A DNA stretch of 56,697 bases, from the NCBI GenBank assembly GCA_031257015.1, contig JAIRPK010000036.1:1-56697 (forward strand), in the 5' to 3' direction. This document shows, piece after piece, positions 9,274 through 17,454 of the stretch (position 1 is the first letter of the stretch; each line of letters begins with the position of its first letter). The DNA is from Tannerellaceae bacterium. Its GTDB lineage: Bacteria; Bacteroidota; Bacteroidia; Bacteroidales; Tannerellaceae. The notes below the pieces were generated by a model that did no database searches, was not told the origin of the DNA, and saw only the letters and a list, made by a program, of their open reading frames with translations. The translations under genes and the position numbers were made by a program.

Positions 9274-10350
9274 TTATTCACTAAATTCACCTGACAAGAC
9301 TATTGGTGCTAAATTATTGTCCAGTCCCAATGCATATAGAGACGCATCATTTTCCGATACCGCAAAAGCATAAACAAGTTTATCCACCCGGTATATTTTT
9401 GCCAAGTTCCCGTTCCAGTCAAATATATGTATTTCCGATTTGTTTTTATTTTGTTTAAAATCCTCTATCGTTGAATTTTGATAAAGCAGATAAAAATAAC
9501 GATCAGTGCAATATGAAAATGTATATTGCAAGTACGGATTTTCAAATTTTACGTTTAGTGGATTCTCAATATGATAGGTATTGACATGTTGATTTCTAAA
9601 CTTAATTCTTTTTGTATTAAAGTTTATTACATCAACAATATCAATCACAGGATAATATTTATAGGCAACAACAAGCTGCTCTTTTGTCGGTTTGATATTG
9701 TAAAAAGCATCATAAACAGCTGTATTCAAACAAAAATCAGATACGTTTTTATTATGTTCATCCGGATAATTATTTATTTGTCTAAGCAAATTCAATTTAT
9801 TATTGTAAATGTAATATTGGTGTTCAGCAGTTGTATTGGCAATAATGAGCGTATCGTTTATTGGAAAAAAATAATTACTCATATAAAACAGTTTATCTTT
9901 TAAGATCGTCTTATTTTCAATTGAGAGATTATCATCGCTTTTTATCTCCTTTAATGGTATTTCAGTATATTTTTCATTTACAGCAAGAACAATAAATGTA
10001 TCCTTTATTTTCGTGAATGTTGGATTTATATATTCATTCGGGCCATTACCAACCAAACCGAATTTCGCAATGAATTTCCCTGTATTAGTATAAAACCGCA
10101 AAAAACCATCGTCTATATAACCTTTATCATATAATATTAAGATTGAGTCATGCGTCCATATCCGCCTTGGCGCCATTAAAAAACTATCCATTTCAATTTT
10201 ATTTAACAGCATTTCCTGTTTGGGAAAAGAGGCTATATCAGCATAAATAATTATTTGAGAGGCCTCTTTTGTTTTATTACAGCCATTTAGAATTAAACAG
10301 AATATCGGCAAAAGAGTATTTGCTATAATTAATAAAGTATATTTTTTCAT
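9274..10350 (-). CDS. 6-bladed beta-propeller (TolB-like/BF3164-type) lipoprotein
   Basis: A 358-aa lipoprotein. The signal peptide is MKKYTLLIIANTLLPIFCL with lipobox LNGC. I chose the ATG at 10350 because it starts directly before the basic KK; another ATG lies one codon upstream. The mature part contains propeller-like repeats such as WTHDSILILYDKGYIDDGFL, FAIAKFGLVGNGPNEY-type turns (GKFIAKFGLVGNGPNEYINP) and IHIFDWNGNLAKIYRVD. The GxGPxEY loop and the DxxGNLxKxYxVD ending are typical of Bacteroidales 6-bladed propeller lipoproteins often found beside NVEALA peptides. It lies 87 bp downstream of the NVEALA gene on the same strand and is likely in one transcript. Function unknown; the region is much more AT-rich than its surroundings. 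Confidence 0.8.
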   Translation of the reverse strand: MKKYTLLIIANTLLPIFCLILNGCNKTKEASQIIIYADIASFPKQEMLLNKIEMDSFLMAPRRIWTHDSILILYDKGYIDDGFLRFYTNTGKFIAKFGLVGNGPNEYINPTFTKIKDTFIVLAVNEKYTEIPLKEIKSDDNLSIENKTILKDKLFYMSNYFFPINDTLIIANTTAEHQYYIYNNKLNLLRQINNYPDEHNKNVSDFCLNTAVYDAFYNIKPTKEQLVVAYKYYPVIDIVDVINFNTKRIKFRNQHVNTYHIENPLNVKFENPYLQYTFSYCTDRYFYLLYQNSTIEDFKQNKNKSEIHIFDWNGNLAKIYRVDKLVYAFAVSENDASLYALGLDNNLAPIVLSGEFSE

Positions 10351-10437
10351 CATAATATCTTTTTTATGGATTGTCAAAAAAGAATAAACATATAATTATA
10401 TCTATATATTTATTCTTTTCGATAATGTTGAGTAAAC

Positions 10438-10707
10438 TTAACAAGTCGTATATTGAGGTTGAGTTCCTCTAACCCATATACAATCGCCACATCTCCTGAA
10501 GTTTTTGCTGTCTTCATACCAATTGTCATTATACTCATAAGCGGCAGTTCCACAACCTCCACTGCTGCCACCACTTTCTTGCGCCAACGCTTCCACATTA
10601 GCCAATCCTACGTCCGACAGGACAACTTTACTTTTGTTTTGCTGGAAATTCCATCCAGCGAGGGCAGCGACTATTACTACTGCGCCTGACAAAAAAAACT
10701 TTTTCAT
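10438..10707 (-). CDS. NVEALA family secreted peptide precursor
   Basis: An 89-aa precursor. MKKFFLSGAVVIVAALAGW is a signal-like hydrophobic segment, followed by NFQQNKSKVVLSDVGLANVEALAQES, quoted here in part, which carries the literal family motif NVEALA. The mature part is about 45 aa, rich in Gly, Ser, Tyr and Asn, with four cysteines (GGCGTAAYEY, RRCGDC, YTTC). NVEALA proteins are widespread in Bacteroidales and have no established role. The ATG at 10707 is chosen over an in-frame ATG at 10767 because it gives the canonical MKK start. A TATCTTTG promoter box lies at 10800-10807, giving a leader of about 85 nt. The propeller lipoprotein gene follows. Confidence 0.88.
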   Translation of the reverse strand: MKKFFLSGAVVIVAALAGWNFQQNKSKVVLSDVGLANVEALAQESGGSSGGCGTAAYEYNDNWYEDSKNFRRCGDCIWVRGTQPQYTTC

Positions 10708-10799
10708 TTTAAATTTAAGTTTAATTATTAATAATAATTTCATCTCCCTCTCGACTTCCGGATGCATCTTTTATAGAAGCCGTTTGTTCGACTCGACGA

Positions 10800-10807
10800 C
10801 AAAGATA
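10800..10807 (-). promoter_or_regulatory. Bacteroidetes -7 box (TATCTTTG) for the NVEALA-lipoprotein genes
   Basis: Minus-strand TATCTTTG, an exact TAnnTTTG match, in the gap between the small HTH gene and the NVEALA gene. It implies that these two genes are transcribed separately from the HTH gene. Confidence 0.6.
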
Positions 10808-10853
10808 ATAGCATAATAGTCCGGAAAAATCGGACTTTCCAATTTTATTTCCT

Positions 10854-11120
10854 TTAACCATGAAAAATATCATTCTTCTTGCCTTCAACTAACACATGAA
10901 TGTCTATGAATAGTCTAAAGTCATTCATATAATAATATGTCTTCTTGTGCGAATCATACTTTATCTTTGCACCAATAATTTTAAATTCATCCAACAAGAC
11001 TTGTAGTTGGCTTTTTCCTATATGGAGTTTTTTTGCAAACTCTCTTGGCGTACCGGTTGTTTCGGAATAGATTAATTTATGAGCATTAATCAAGCGATTT
11101 GTATATTTTCCCCACTGCAT
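10854..11120 (-). CDS. small helix-turn-helix protein next to the NVEALA gene
   Basis: An 88-aa cytoplasmic protein. The N-terminal half, RLINAHKLIYSETTGTPREF followed by AKKLHIGKSQLQVLLDEFK, has the shape of a winged HTH (helix, TGTP turn, AKKL.IGKSQL recognition helix), and the IIGAKIKYDSHKKTYYYMND part fits the wing. Genes of this kind often sit beside NVEALA genes in Bacteroidales, so I infer a transcriptional regulator of that cluster. It lies 25 bp past the end of the truncated SusC gene on the same strand. No ligand-binding domain is present. Confidence 0.7.
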   Translation of the reverse strand: MQWGKYTNRLINAHKLIYSETTGTPREFAKKLHIGKSQLQVLLDEFKIIGAKIKYDSHKKTYYYMNDFRLFIDIHVLVEGKKNDIFHG

Positions 11121-11144
11121 AATATAATAATTCAGTTGGCTAGC

Positions 11145-11792
11145 TCATACAATCACGCAAAAAGCGTGAAACTTCTCTATCTCTTTGCTTGTCCAGCGAA
11201 TGGAGATGCCCGACGCTTTGCCGATACCGCCTCCCGACTGCGTTACGATAAGTCCGGCCGTGCGTCCGGCCAACACATCAGTTATGTTCGCAACCGGAGC
11301 GGTAGACATCTTGTTGGCATCAACAGTCGATACGGACGTAATCAGGTTTCGCCTAGAATTAGTTCCATACCCAACCACCACAACTTTCCCAAGCTGCTCT
11401 GCATCTTCCCGTATCACAATCTTCAACTCGCTTTGATTTCCAACCGCAACTTCCTGCGTCCTGAAACCGATGCAGGATACTGTGAGCGTAGCCCCCGAAG
11501 AAGCATTGATGGAGAGTCTGCCGTCTATGTCGGTGATTGTTCCGCTTCCCGTTGCTCTTTTTACGACAATGTTTGCGCCGATAACCGGATCGCCCTTGTC
11601 GTCCTTTACGGTTCCGGCGACTCGCCTCTGCTGCTGCACTGCAAGCAATCCGCCGTCGTCCGCATACATCATACCGAACGAAAGACAGGCGAGCAAAGCT
11701 CCGCAACCTATCTTCCGCAACATACTTCTCCACGCCGACCGCTTATTCTTCGTCGGCGAAGGAGATTCGATAAAACTTCTGTTTTCAAACAT
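11145..11792 (-). pseudogene. SusC/RagA-type TonB-linked outer-membrane protein, truncated after the plug start
   Basis: 215 aa of a protein that is normally near 1000 aa. It has a signal region (MLRKIGCGALLACLSFGMMY), a carboxypeptidase-regulatory-like domain (VAGTVKDDKGDPVIGANIVV, then GTITDIDGRLSI and LTVSCIGFRTQEV), the TonB box region EQLGKVVVVGYGTNSRRN, and the beginning of the plug domain with SVSTVDANKM, VLAGRTAGLIVTQSGG and GISIR. Sequence homology stops there. The last residues WTSKEIEKFHAFCVIV are unrelated, and the stop lies beside a small hairpin (TCACGC, five A, GCGTGA at 11153-11169). The barrel is missing, so it cannot transport. Confidence 0.85.
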
Positions 11793-12227
11793 TAGCTTAC
11801 AATTTAAATGGATTATTTAATTATTGTGCGGAAGATCCTCTCCCGCCGTTTCTCAAAAAGATCACGGGGCATTAAAACACAGTAGAGACACCCAACATGG
11901 ACGTCTCTACACATTTCGCGCATGAGCGCACGACTAATAAAATTGGGGAAATATCTACACGGTGCGGTCTCTCTAAGAGAAATAAGGTAGCCTCCCAATA
12001 TTTATAGCTAAAAATATTCAGAAGCGGAAAGACGGAGCGATAATCAAATATGTTGTTGAAGAGGTACTTCATCCTAATCTTAGATTTAATCTTACGCTGA
12101 CAAAGGAATAACAAATATTAGAGAAAACAAAACTGTTAATGTTGATTTCACGCTATTTGGCGCAATCCAGCCGGAAATTGCCTGCCCGATAATTCGTATT
12201 TCCGGATATGTTCGGAAGGTCAATGAA
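11793..12227. other. intergenic with a 29-bp inverted repeat (GTAGAGAC/GTCTCTAC)
   Basis: No gene recognised. Perfect 8-bp arms GTAGAGAC (11882-11889) and GTCTCTAC (11903-11910) enclose a 13-nt loop. Such GTAGAGACG-type palindromes recur in many Bacteroidetes genomes as interspersed repeats. It may act as a terminator or simply be a short repeat. Confidence 0.5.
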
Positions 12228-12280
12228 GATGCTCCGAGTATCGACAGACATTCTCGGAGAATCGACCGAGATGTTCTGAA
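12228..12280. repeat. short 21-bp repeat array (array 2), abutted by an IS end
   Basis: Three degenerate units with 21-bp spacing: GATGCTCCGAGTATC, CATTCTCGGAGAATC and GATGTTCTGAATTAT, joined by linkers GACAGA and GACCGA. The last unit overlaps the left terminal repeat of the IS4-type element, so the element probably inserted in or beside the array. Confidence 0.75.
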
Positions 12281-12378
12281 TTATTGCTGTCCGCTAAAGC
12301 CTGATAGTGCTAATTCTGCATGGCTCTGCCGCTGATTTAAAGCAGTCGAGCCTTTCACTTTTAATTTCCAAGCCCCCC

Positions 12379-12935
12379 TCAGTCGAACAGCGATGGTTCT
12401 TTTTGTGCAGGCACGTCTGCTTCAAGTAACTTTTCCCAGTCTTTTTCGGGATGATTGCAGAAACTGTAAAAGTCTACGTAGTACATGAGGGTGATTCTGA
12501 GCATGGAGTCAAGACCGGAGAAGCTCCACGGGCGAATTAACCCGCGCTGTATGACCTTTAACAGCAGGTTGGCAATGAGTGTTACCCATATCTGTATTTT
12601 GATGGCGTTGGCGCTTTCGCCGTAAAAATATTTCAGGGGAAAGTTCTGCTTAATTTGCTTGAAGAGCAGCTCAATCTCCCAGCGTTGCCGGTAAATAGCG
12701 ACGATTTCTGCCGGGTCTGAATCCATGTCATTGATCAACAGTGAGATGAATTTGTGTTTTTTTCGTCCACATGCGTTACAATGCGGGCATTATGTATGAT
12801 TGTCTGACCATCTTTGATTTCCTTGGTAAATATCACCTGTGGAACACGCACTTCCATTAGCCCTTCGGGAGTCTGATACATGAGGTCTTCCAAAATACTG
12901 TACTTCAGGTTTTTCTTCAATCTTGTCCTCCTCTT
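12379..12935 (-). pseudogene. IS4-family transposase, C-terminal fragment
   Basis: Encodes LKKNLKYSILEDLMYQTPEG, then after a small frame shift near 12735 MDSDPAEIVAIYRQRWEIEL, FKQIKQNFPLKYFYGESANA and a C-terminus ending EPSLFD. The YRQRWEIELLFKQIK block is the Y-(2)-R-(3)-E-(6)-K signature of IS4-family DDE transposases and supplies the catalytic glutamate. The segment that should link it to the N-terminal fragment at 13465-14005 is absent. Confidence 0.85.
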
Positions 12936-12950
12936 TTTTTAACAAAAAAA

Positions 12951-13017
12951 ATGAGGAGTTTCTTCATTAAGATATGCTTCATATCTTTGGGCTTGCACAC
13001 CAAAAGAAACTCCTCAT
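12951..13017. repeat. perfect 14-bp inverted repeat
   Basis: ATGAGGAGTTTCTT (12951-12964) and AAGAAACTCCTCAT (13004-13017) form a hairpin with a 39-nt loop. The second arm ends in an ATG (13015) that opens a 41-codon frame starting MANITLLRLTGCQAF. That frame is cut off by the palindromic element at 13117. It looks like the 5' end of another inserted gene or element, which I do not recognise. Confidence 0.55.
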
Positions 13018-13116
13018 GGCAAATATCACTCTTTTACGCTTAACAGGATGCCAAGCCTTTGGAAATGAGGAACTGGAAGGATGGAGATTTTTATTTTGGA
13101 CAGCATTTACTTTTAC

Positions 13117-13217
13117 CGGACAGCAATATTTTTTTTCATAGTCGACGACTATACGTGCTTCTAGTCGTCGACTATACGTCCGTATATTAGCCTGCTATAA
13201 AAAAATATTGCTGTCCG
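13117..13217. mobile_element. 101-bp MITE-like palindromic element with IS4-type ends
   Basis: Terminal inverted repeats of 19 bp are perfect: CGGACAGCAATATTTTTTT at 13117-13135 and its complement at 13199-13217. An inner perfect 13-bp inverted repeat, TAGTCGACGACTA (13139-13151) and TAGTCGTCGACTA (13162-13174), nests inside. The CGGACAGCAATA end equals that of the surrounding IS4-type element, so it could be a non-autonomous derivative moved by that transposase, or the abutting ends of two IS copies. Confidence 0.6.
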
Positions 13218-13464
13218 CAAAACTTACCGCATGTCTGCAGAGCTGATTTCAGGCGGTGCAGTCTTTCTTTTTCCTGACTTCGTCATCGTGTCACCCGGAA
13301 ATTTTCATTAAATAATTTAGCTATACGCTGGTGTCCTGGCATGAGCATTGTCTTGCTCAGCGTCGCCTTGTTTATCCCCAATCGCTCATTAGAAATCCGC
13401 CATACGGTTGTCATTAACCCAATACGCGGACTTTTGGGAATAAGTTCCTATTGACCGATTGGGG

Positions 13465-14005
13465 TTAAATGTCAGAGGGAACGCCTTCGTTGGCGTGTAT
13501 GACGGTGTGAACCTTGATTCCGCCCTTTTTCTTCCCTGACTTTGGGTGACGCCCGATGCCTTTGAAGATGATATTGGAGAATAGCGATATGGTAGTCGAG
13601 TCGATGATTTGAAGCCTTTTCATCCATTTGGGAGTCTTGCCGCTTCGGCTGTCCGGGCAAAGAAGATGGCGGTTGCGGGCGTACAAGTCGCGGTATATGG
13701 CCTCGAATACCGCTTCCGGGCGACGCTTGTTGGCATCAGCCAATGTGCTGCGACGAGGCATCGTGTCAATGCCGATGTGACATAGCTTCCTCGCCTCCAT
13801 CAGCATGGAAGCCTCTATCTCACGGAGGGAATCAAAACGTCTTATCACTGCATAGAGCATCGAAACAAGATGGTTCCGCGTTGAAACTCTTCACATAACG
13901 CTCTCCGCCCTTTTCGTGGCTGATTCTAAGAATTTTTGACCTGTTGAGCAAATTTATTATCTGACGATAAAGCAGCTGTCCGCTAAAATGATTACTTTTA
14001 CCCAT
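13465..14005 (-). pseudogene. IS4-family transposase, N-terminal fragment (DUF4372 type)
   Basis: From the ATG at 14005 the frame reads MGKSNHFSGQLLYRQIINLL, then SHEKGGERYVKSFNAEPSC, the normal N-terminus of Bacteroidales IS4 transposases with DUF4372. A frameshift near 13860 leads to LYAVIRRFDSLREIEASMLM, PRRSTLADANKRR and LQIIDSTTISLFSNI, which carries the first catalytic Asp. It ends at GGIKVHTVIHANEGVPSDI with a stop where the protein should continue IRFTSA. The rest of the domain is at 12379-12935. Confidence 0.85.
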
Positions 14006-14043
14006 GAGTTACTATGTTTGGTTTTCAGCTGCAAAGTAACCTG

Positions 14044-14080
14044 AAAGGGCTGACCCTACAAATGGATGTCAGCCCTTTTT
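14044..14080 (+). terminator. terminator-type hairpin used as group IIC intron target
   Basis: The 8-bp stem GGGCTGAC (14047-14054) with GTCAGCCC (14068-14075) is extended by AAA/TTT and followed by TTTTT on the plus strand. It sits upstream of the IS4 transposase, where IS elements often carry a hairpin that blocks read-through. The group IIC intron begins three bases after the T-run. Confidence 0.8.
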
Positions 14081-14082
14081 AT

Positions 14083-15979
14083 GTGTGCCGCGCATGGCAA
14101 ATAACTTGGGGGGGCAAGTCCCAAAACCACGGGGGGAGATAGTGACCAACCGTTAGCTGAAGGCAAGGGTGTCCACCGCGAGGGGAATCTGAAAGAAGTC
14201 GCAGGCAAAATCCCGGTCTGAGGAACACGAACATCATATAAGGCTTATGCAGCATGGACGAGTTTGCATAGCAAAACAAAGTCCTAAAGCTATCTGGATG
14301 CTGTGGAGTAAATGATGCAGATATATGGGATGAAAGTTATAGTCTTACCGCGGGAGGTCTCACAAACGTGTGGAAGTTTTTTTCAGAGACACGGAGTAAA
14401 GCTTGTCGTGAGAAGTCAGTCGAGGGCATAGTACCGAATCACGAGTTGATGTGGAAAGGTCTGAACCTTATTGTAAATGAGAAGTAAATGAATGTTATCC
14501 GATGAAAGGAAGAATGCAGAAAATATCAACGAAGAGTGATAACTGGCTTGAGAAGAACAGGACGGCTCCGAAGGCTATCATGGAGTGCAGACTTTTATGG
14601 GGATAACTGAAAACAACCTCATGGAAGTACAACTAACGAAAGACTCGCTACTGGAACAAATTCTCTCTCCTGCCAATCTGAACAAAACCTGTAAACAGGT
14701 AATGTCCAATAAAGGGAGCGGTGGTGTTGACGGAATGCAAACGGATGAATTACGCACTTGGTTACCAAGTAATAAAGAGTGCATTCAATAGGCAAATATC
14801 AGCCTAATCCTGCTCGTCGGTTAGAGATACCTGAAGATGGTGGAAAGAAACGCCTTTTAGGGATTCCTACAGAGTAGTAGATCGTCTTATACAACAATCT
14901 ATTTCACAGGTGCTTTCGCCTGTTTACGAACGTGAGTTTAGCGACCAGAGCTATGGCTTCCGTCCCCATCGCAGTTGCCATGACGCCCTTCGTCGTGCCC
15001 AATCGAATGTTAATGCCGGTTACAAGTATGCAGTTGACCTGGATTTGGAGAAATTCTTCGATACGGTCAACCACAGCCGATTAATAGAGTTGCTGTCCAA
15101 ACGGATAAAGGATGGTCGTGTAATCTCATTAATTCACAAATATTTATTGGCGGGATTACAGATTGGTTTGCATTTTGAAGAGACACGTTCCGGAGTACCA
15201 CAGGGTTCACCCCTTAGTCCGCTATTGAGCAATATTATGCTCAATGTGCTGGATAAGGAGTTGGAACTTCGTGGTCATCCATTTGTCCGTTATGCGGACG
15301 ACTGTATGATATTCTGCAAAAGCAAACGGGCTGCCGGACGAACGAAACAGAGTATAATCCGCTATATGGAGGATGTGCTCTATCTTCGGGTCAATGAAGA
15401 AAAGACGTCAGTCGGCTACGTGCGCGGGATGAAGTTTTCAGGTTACAGTTTTTACGTTACATTGAGTGAATGTCGGTTAAGCGTCCATCCTAAAAGTTTT
15501 GCCAGGTTCAAATCCGGTCTCAAAGAGTTAACCGGTCGCAGCAACGGTATGGGATACGAACGACGCAAGACCGTGCTTCGCCGGTTCATCACCGGTTGGC
15601 TTGAATACTTCAGGTTAGCTGACATGAAGAATAAGCTGCAGGGACTGGACGAATGGTACCGGCGTCGACTTCGTATGTGTATTTGGAAAAGCTGGAAGAA
15701 AGTGAGGACTCGTTTTAATAATCTGTGCAAGTGCGGGATCGAGAAGGATAAAGCTTGGGAATGGGCAAATACCCGTAAGGGTTATTGGCACACTTCCAAA
15801 ACAGTCCAATACTCTCCCGCGCTTTGCATAATGCCAACTTAAGGCGATCCCACTACCCATTTCTCATGGATTGTTATAGCAAAATTGTATCGTAAGTAAG
15901 GAACCGCCTTGGTACCGAACGGTATGCCAGGTGGTGTGAGAGGACGAAACGGGGAATAATCCCGTTTCTCCTACTCGAT
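14083..15979 (+). mobile_element. group IIC intron inserted behind a terminator hairpin
   Basis: The 5' end GTGTGCCGCGCATGGC and downstream blocks CAAGGGTGTCC, GGTCTGAGGAACACGAAC, GAGTTTGCATAGCAAAACAA, CTTACCGCGGGAGGTCT and GAAGTCAGTCGAGG closely follow the well-known Oceanobacillus-type group IIC ribozyme. Domain V lies at 15901-15934 (GAACCGCC, CCGAACGG, AGGTGG), then GTGTGAGAGG and a domain VI hairpin, ending CTACTCGAT near 15979. Insertion immediately after a terminator stem with a T-run is the known target preference of this class. The RNA core looks intact, but its maturase gene is frameshifted. Confidence 0.88.
14585..15842 (+). pseudogene. group IIC intron reverse transcriptase/maturase, frameshifted
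   Basis: The first part (14585-14791) has LTKDSLLEQILSPANLNKTC and MSNKGSGGVDGMQTDELRTW (RT0). After a frame change near 14790 comes GKYQPNPARRLEIPEDGGKK with RLLGIPT, and after a second change near 14870 VVDRLIQQSISQVLSP. The long remainder (14910-15842) is continuous: YGFRPHRSCHDALRRAQ, DLDLEKFFDTVNHSRL (RT3), GVPQGSPLSPLLSNIMLNVL (RT4), HPFVRYADDCMIFCKS (YADD) and the maturase domain with WLEYFRLADMKNKLQGLDEW and RRRLRMCIWKSWK. There is no endonuclease domain, as usual for class C. Two small indels inactivate it. Confidence 0.88.
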
Positions 15980-16086
15980 TTTTATCTGAAAAGTTTTACC
16001 GGACAGCAATAATTCCAAAAAGACAGTTCGCTTACTGAAAAAGATTGTGGAACAACCGAATACGGCTTTGTTTTTTAGGGACGGGG

Positions 16087-16440
16087 TTAGGGGTATTCGG
16101 CAAGTTTTCCGGCTGTTTTTTCGTATATTGAAACCGAAACGACAAAAGAGCTATCGTTTTCGTCTATCCCCAGCGATAAATCACGGTTTATCGCTTGCAG
16201 AATCTCAACAAATCCATTTGACTGATTGCAGTAAAAGCCTTTGATTTTCCCGACAATATCAAAGCAGTCGCCGCTGAAAGCATCGTTGCCGAAGTCTTTC
16301 AATTTATAACTTTGGCTTCTAAGGTCGTAATAGATATTACAGGAGGCTTTCCGGTCTTCATACAGCGGATTGAGGAAATTGCGGCCGATCCGCCACTGCC
16401 CCGGAATGTCTTGTCCTGAAATAGCTTTACAAAAAAGCAT
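16087..16440 (-). pseudogene. fragment of a primase-like (CHC2/Toprim-type) mobile-element protein
   Basis: A 117-aa piece with the segments IPGQWRIGRNFLNPLYEDRK, SCNIYYDLRSQSYKLKDFGN and AFSGDCFDIVGKIKGF. The pattern (short basic stretch, DRxxS, YxxKDFGxxxxGDxFDxV) resembles the N-terminal zinc-binding-type module of DNA primases and primase-like proteins of Bacteroides mobile elements, although the zinc cysteines are absent. The N-terminus is cut where the IS3 remnant begins at about 16441. Assignment is by pattern and is tentative. Confidence 0.5.
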
Positions 16441-17350
16441 AAAAAATAAGGTCAGGCGAGAAAAGAAATTTTACACAGAAGAGTTTAAAGAGCAGGTATT
16501 AACTACATACTTTAACAGCGAAGAATCGGTATCCAGTATAGCCGCACGTTTTCATGTAAACCACGATACTGTCGGCAGTTAGGTTTATCAGAAGAAAAAT
16601 GGTTCTGTTTCCCCAAAAGCGTTAAATTTGTGCCGACAGATACGGATTAAATGGAAAAGTCAAGTTTATCACTGGAAGCGATGTCCTCACGTATTATTGA
16701 ACTGGAGAAGCAGTTAGAAGCAGAAAAGATGCGAAGTTACTGTTTAGATAGGATGATAGATATTGCGGAGCGTGAATTGAAATCGACATCAGAAAAAAAT
16801 CTGCTGCCAGACAGTCCATGAGGTAAGACAGACGCTCCATCTTATAGGATGGATGTCTCTGTCGGCTGTTTGGCAAGAGCCGTCAGGCTTATTATGAACG
16901 CTCGCATTATATTGCGACAAAAAGAATGGAAGAAGATGTTATATTGTCGCTGGTTAGAGCAGCCAGAAAGGCTTTACCACGTATGGGAAGTCGTAAACTG
17001 TTGATACCTTACGTTCTGAAAATGCGTTAGCGGCCTTGAAAATGGCATTAAAAAGCGTCAAAGGCAAGCAGCCGGAACTCATTCATCACTCCGATCGCGG
17101 CTCTCAATACTGTTACGGCGAGTATGTTGAAACGCTTGTCAAAAACAAAATACGTATCTGCATGACTGAAAGCGGCGCCCCTCTCGAAAATGCGATAGCA
17201 GAACGCATTAACGGTATTTTGAAATCCGAGTGGCTTTACGTTTGCAAGCCGGATTCATGGAAAAATATGGTTGGCTGTGTCGGCAGGGTCATAGATTTGT
17301 ACAATAATCAGATACCGCATCAAAGTATCAGCTATCTTGTGCCGGAATAG
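16441..17350 (+). pseudogene. IS3-family transposase genes (orfA and orfB), decayed
   Basis: OrfA remains are REKKFYTEEFKEQVLTTYFN, then SVSSIAARFHVNHDTVGSWV, a HTH of the IS3/IS911 type. OrfB is riddled with stops between about 16600 and 17035. Its end is intact at 17036-17350: PELIHHSDRGSQYCYGEYVE carries the second catalytic Asp and ENAIAERINGILKSEWLY the catalytic Glu, spaced about 35 residues apart as in the DD(35)E core. The first Asp region is lost. The element is dead. Confidence 0.85.
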
Positions 17351-17401
17351 GTGCATCAAACAGGACAGAAGACAAAAAAAAATGGAAAACTTATTATCGG
17401 C

Positions 17402-17454
17402 TTCATCAGGGGAACTCCGCTACGGCTACGCCTTCGCTCCGCTCCCCTGATGAA
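17402..17454. repeat. perfect 12-bp inverted repeat, long hairpin
   Basis: TTCATCAGGGGA (17402-17413) and TCCCCTGATGAA (17443-17454) enclose a GC-rich 29-nt loop with further internal complementarity (CTACGGCTACGCC). It lies 50 bp after the IS3 remnant and is followed by decayed DNA. It could be a terminator-like or IS-associated palindrome. Confidence 0.6.

Larger units (their letters stand above)
12278..16015. mobile_element. composite IS4-family element remnant with nested insertions
   Basis: The outer ends are a perfect 16-bp inverted repeat: GAATTATTGCTGTCCG at 12278-12293 and its complement at 16000-16015. Inside, on the minus strand, are the C-terminal (12379-12935) and N-terminal (13465-14005) parts of one type of IS4 transposase. 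They are separated by about 530 bp of foreign sequence that includes a 101-bp palindromic element, and a group IIC intron lies between the transposase start and the right end. The same end sequence also occurs internally at 13117 and 13217, so the structure may be two partial IS copies rather than one interrupted copy. Confidence 0.75.
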
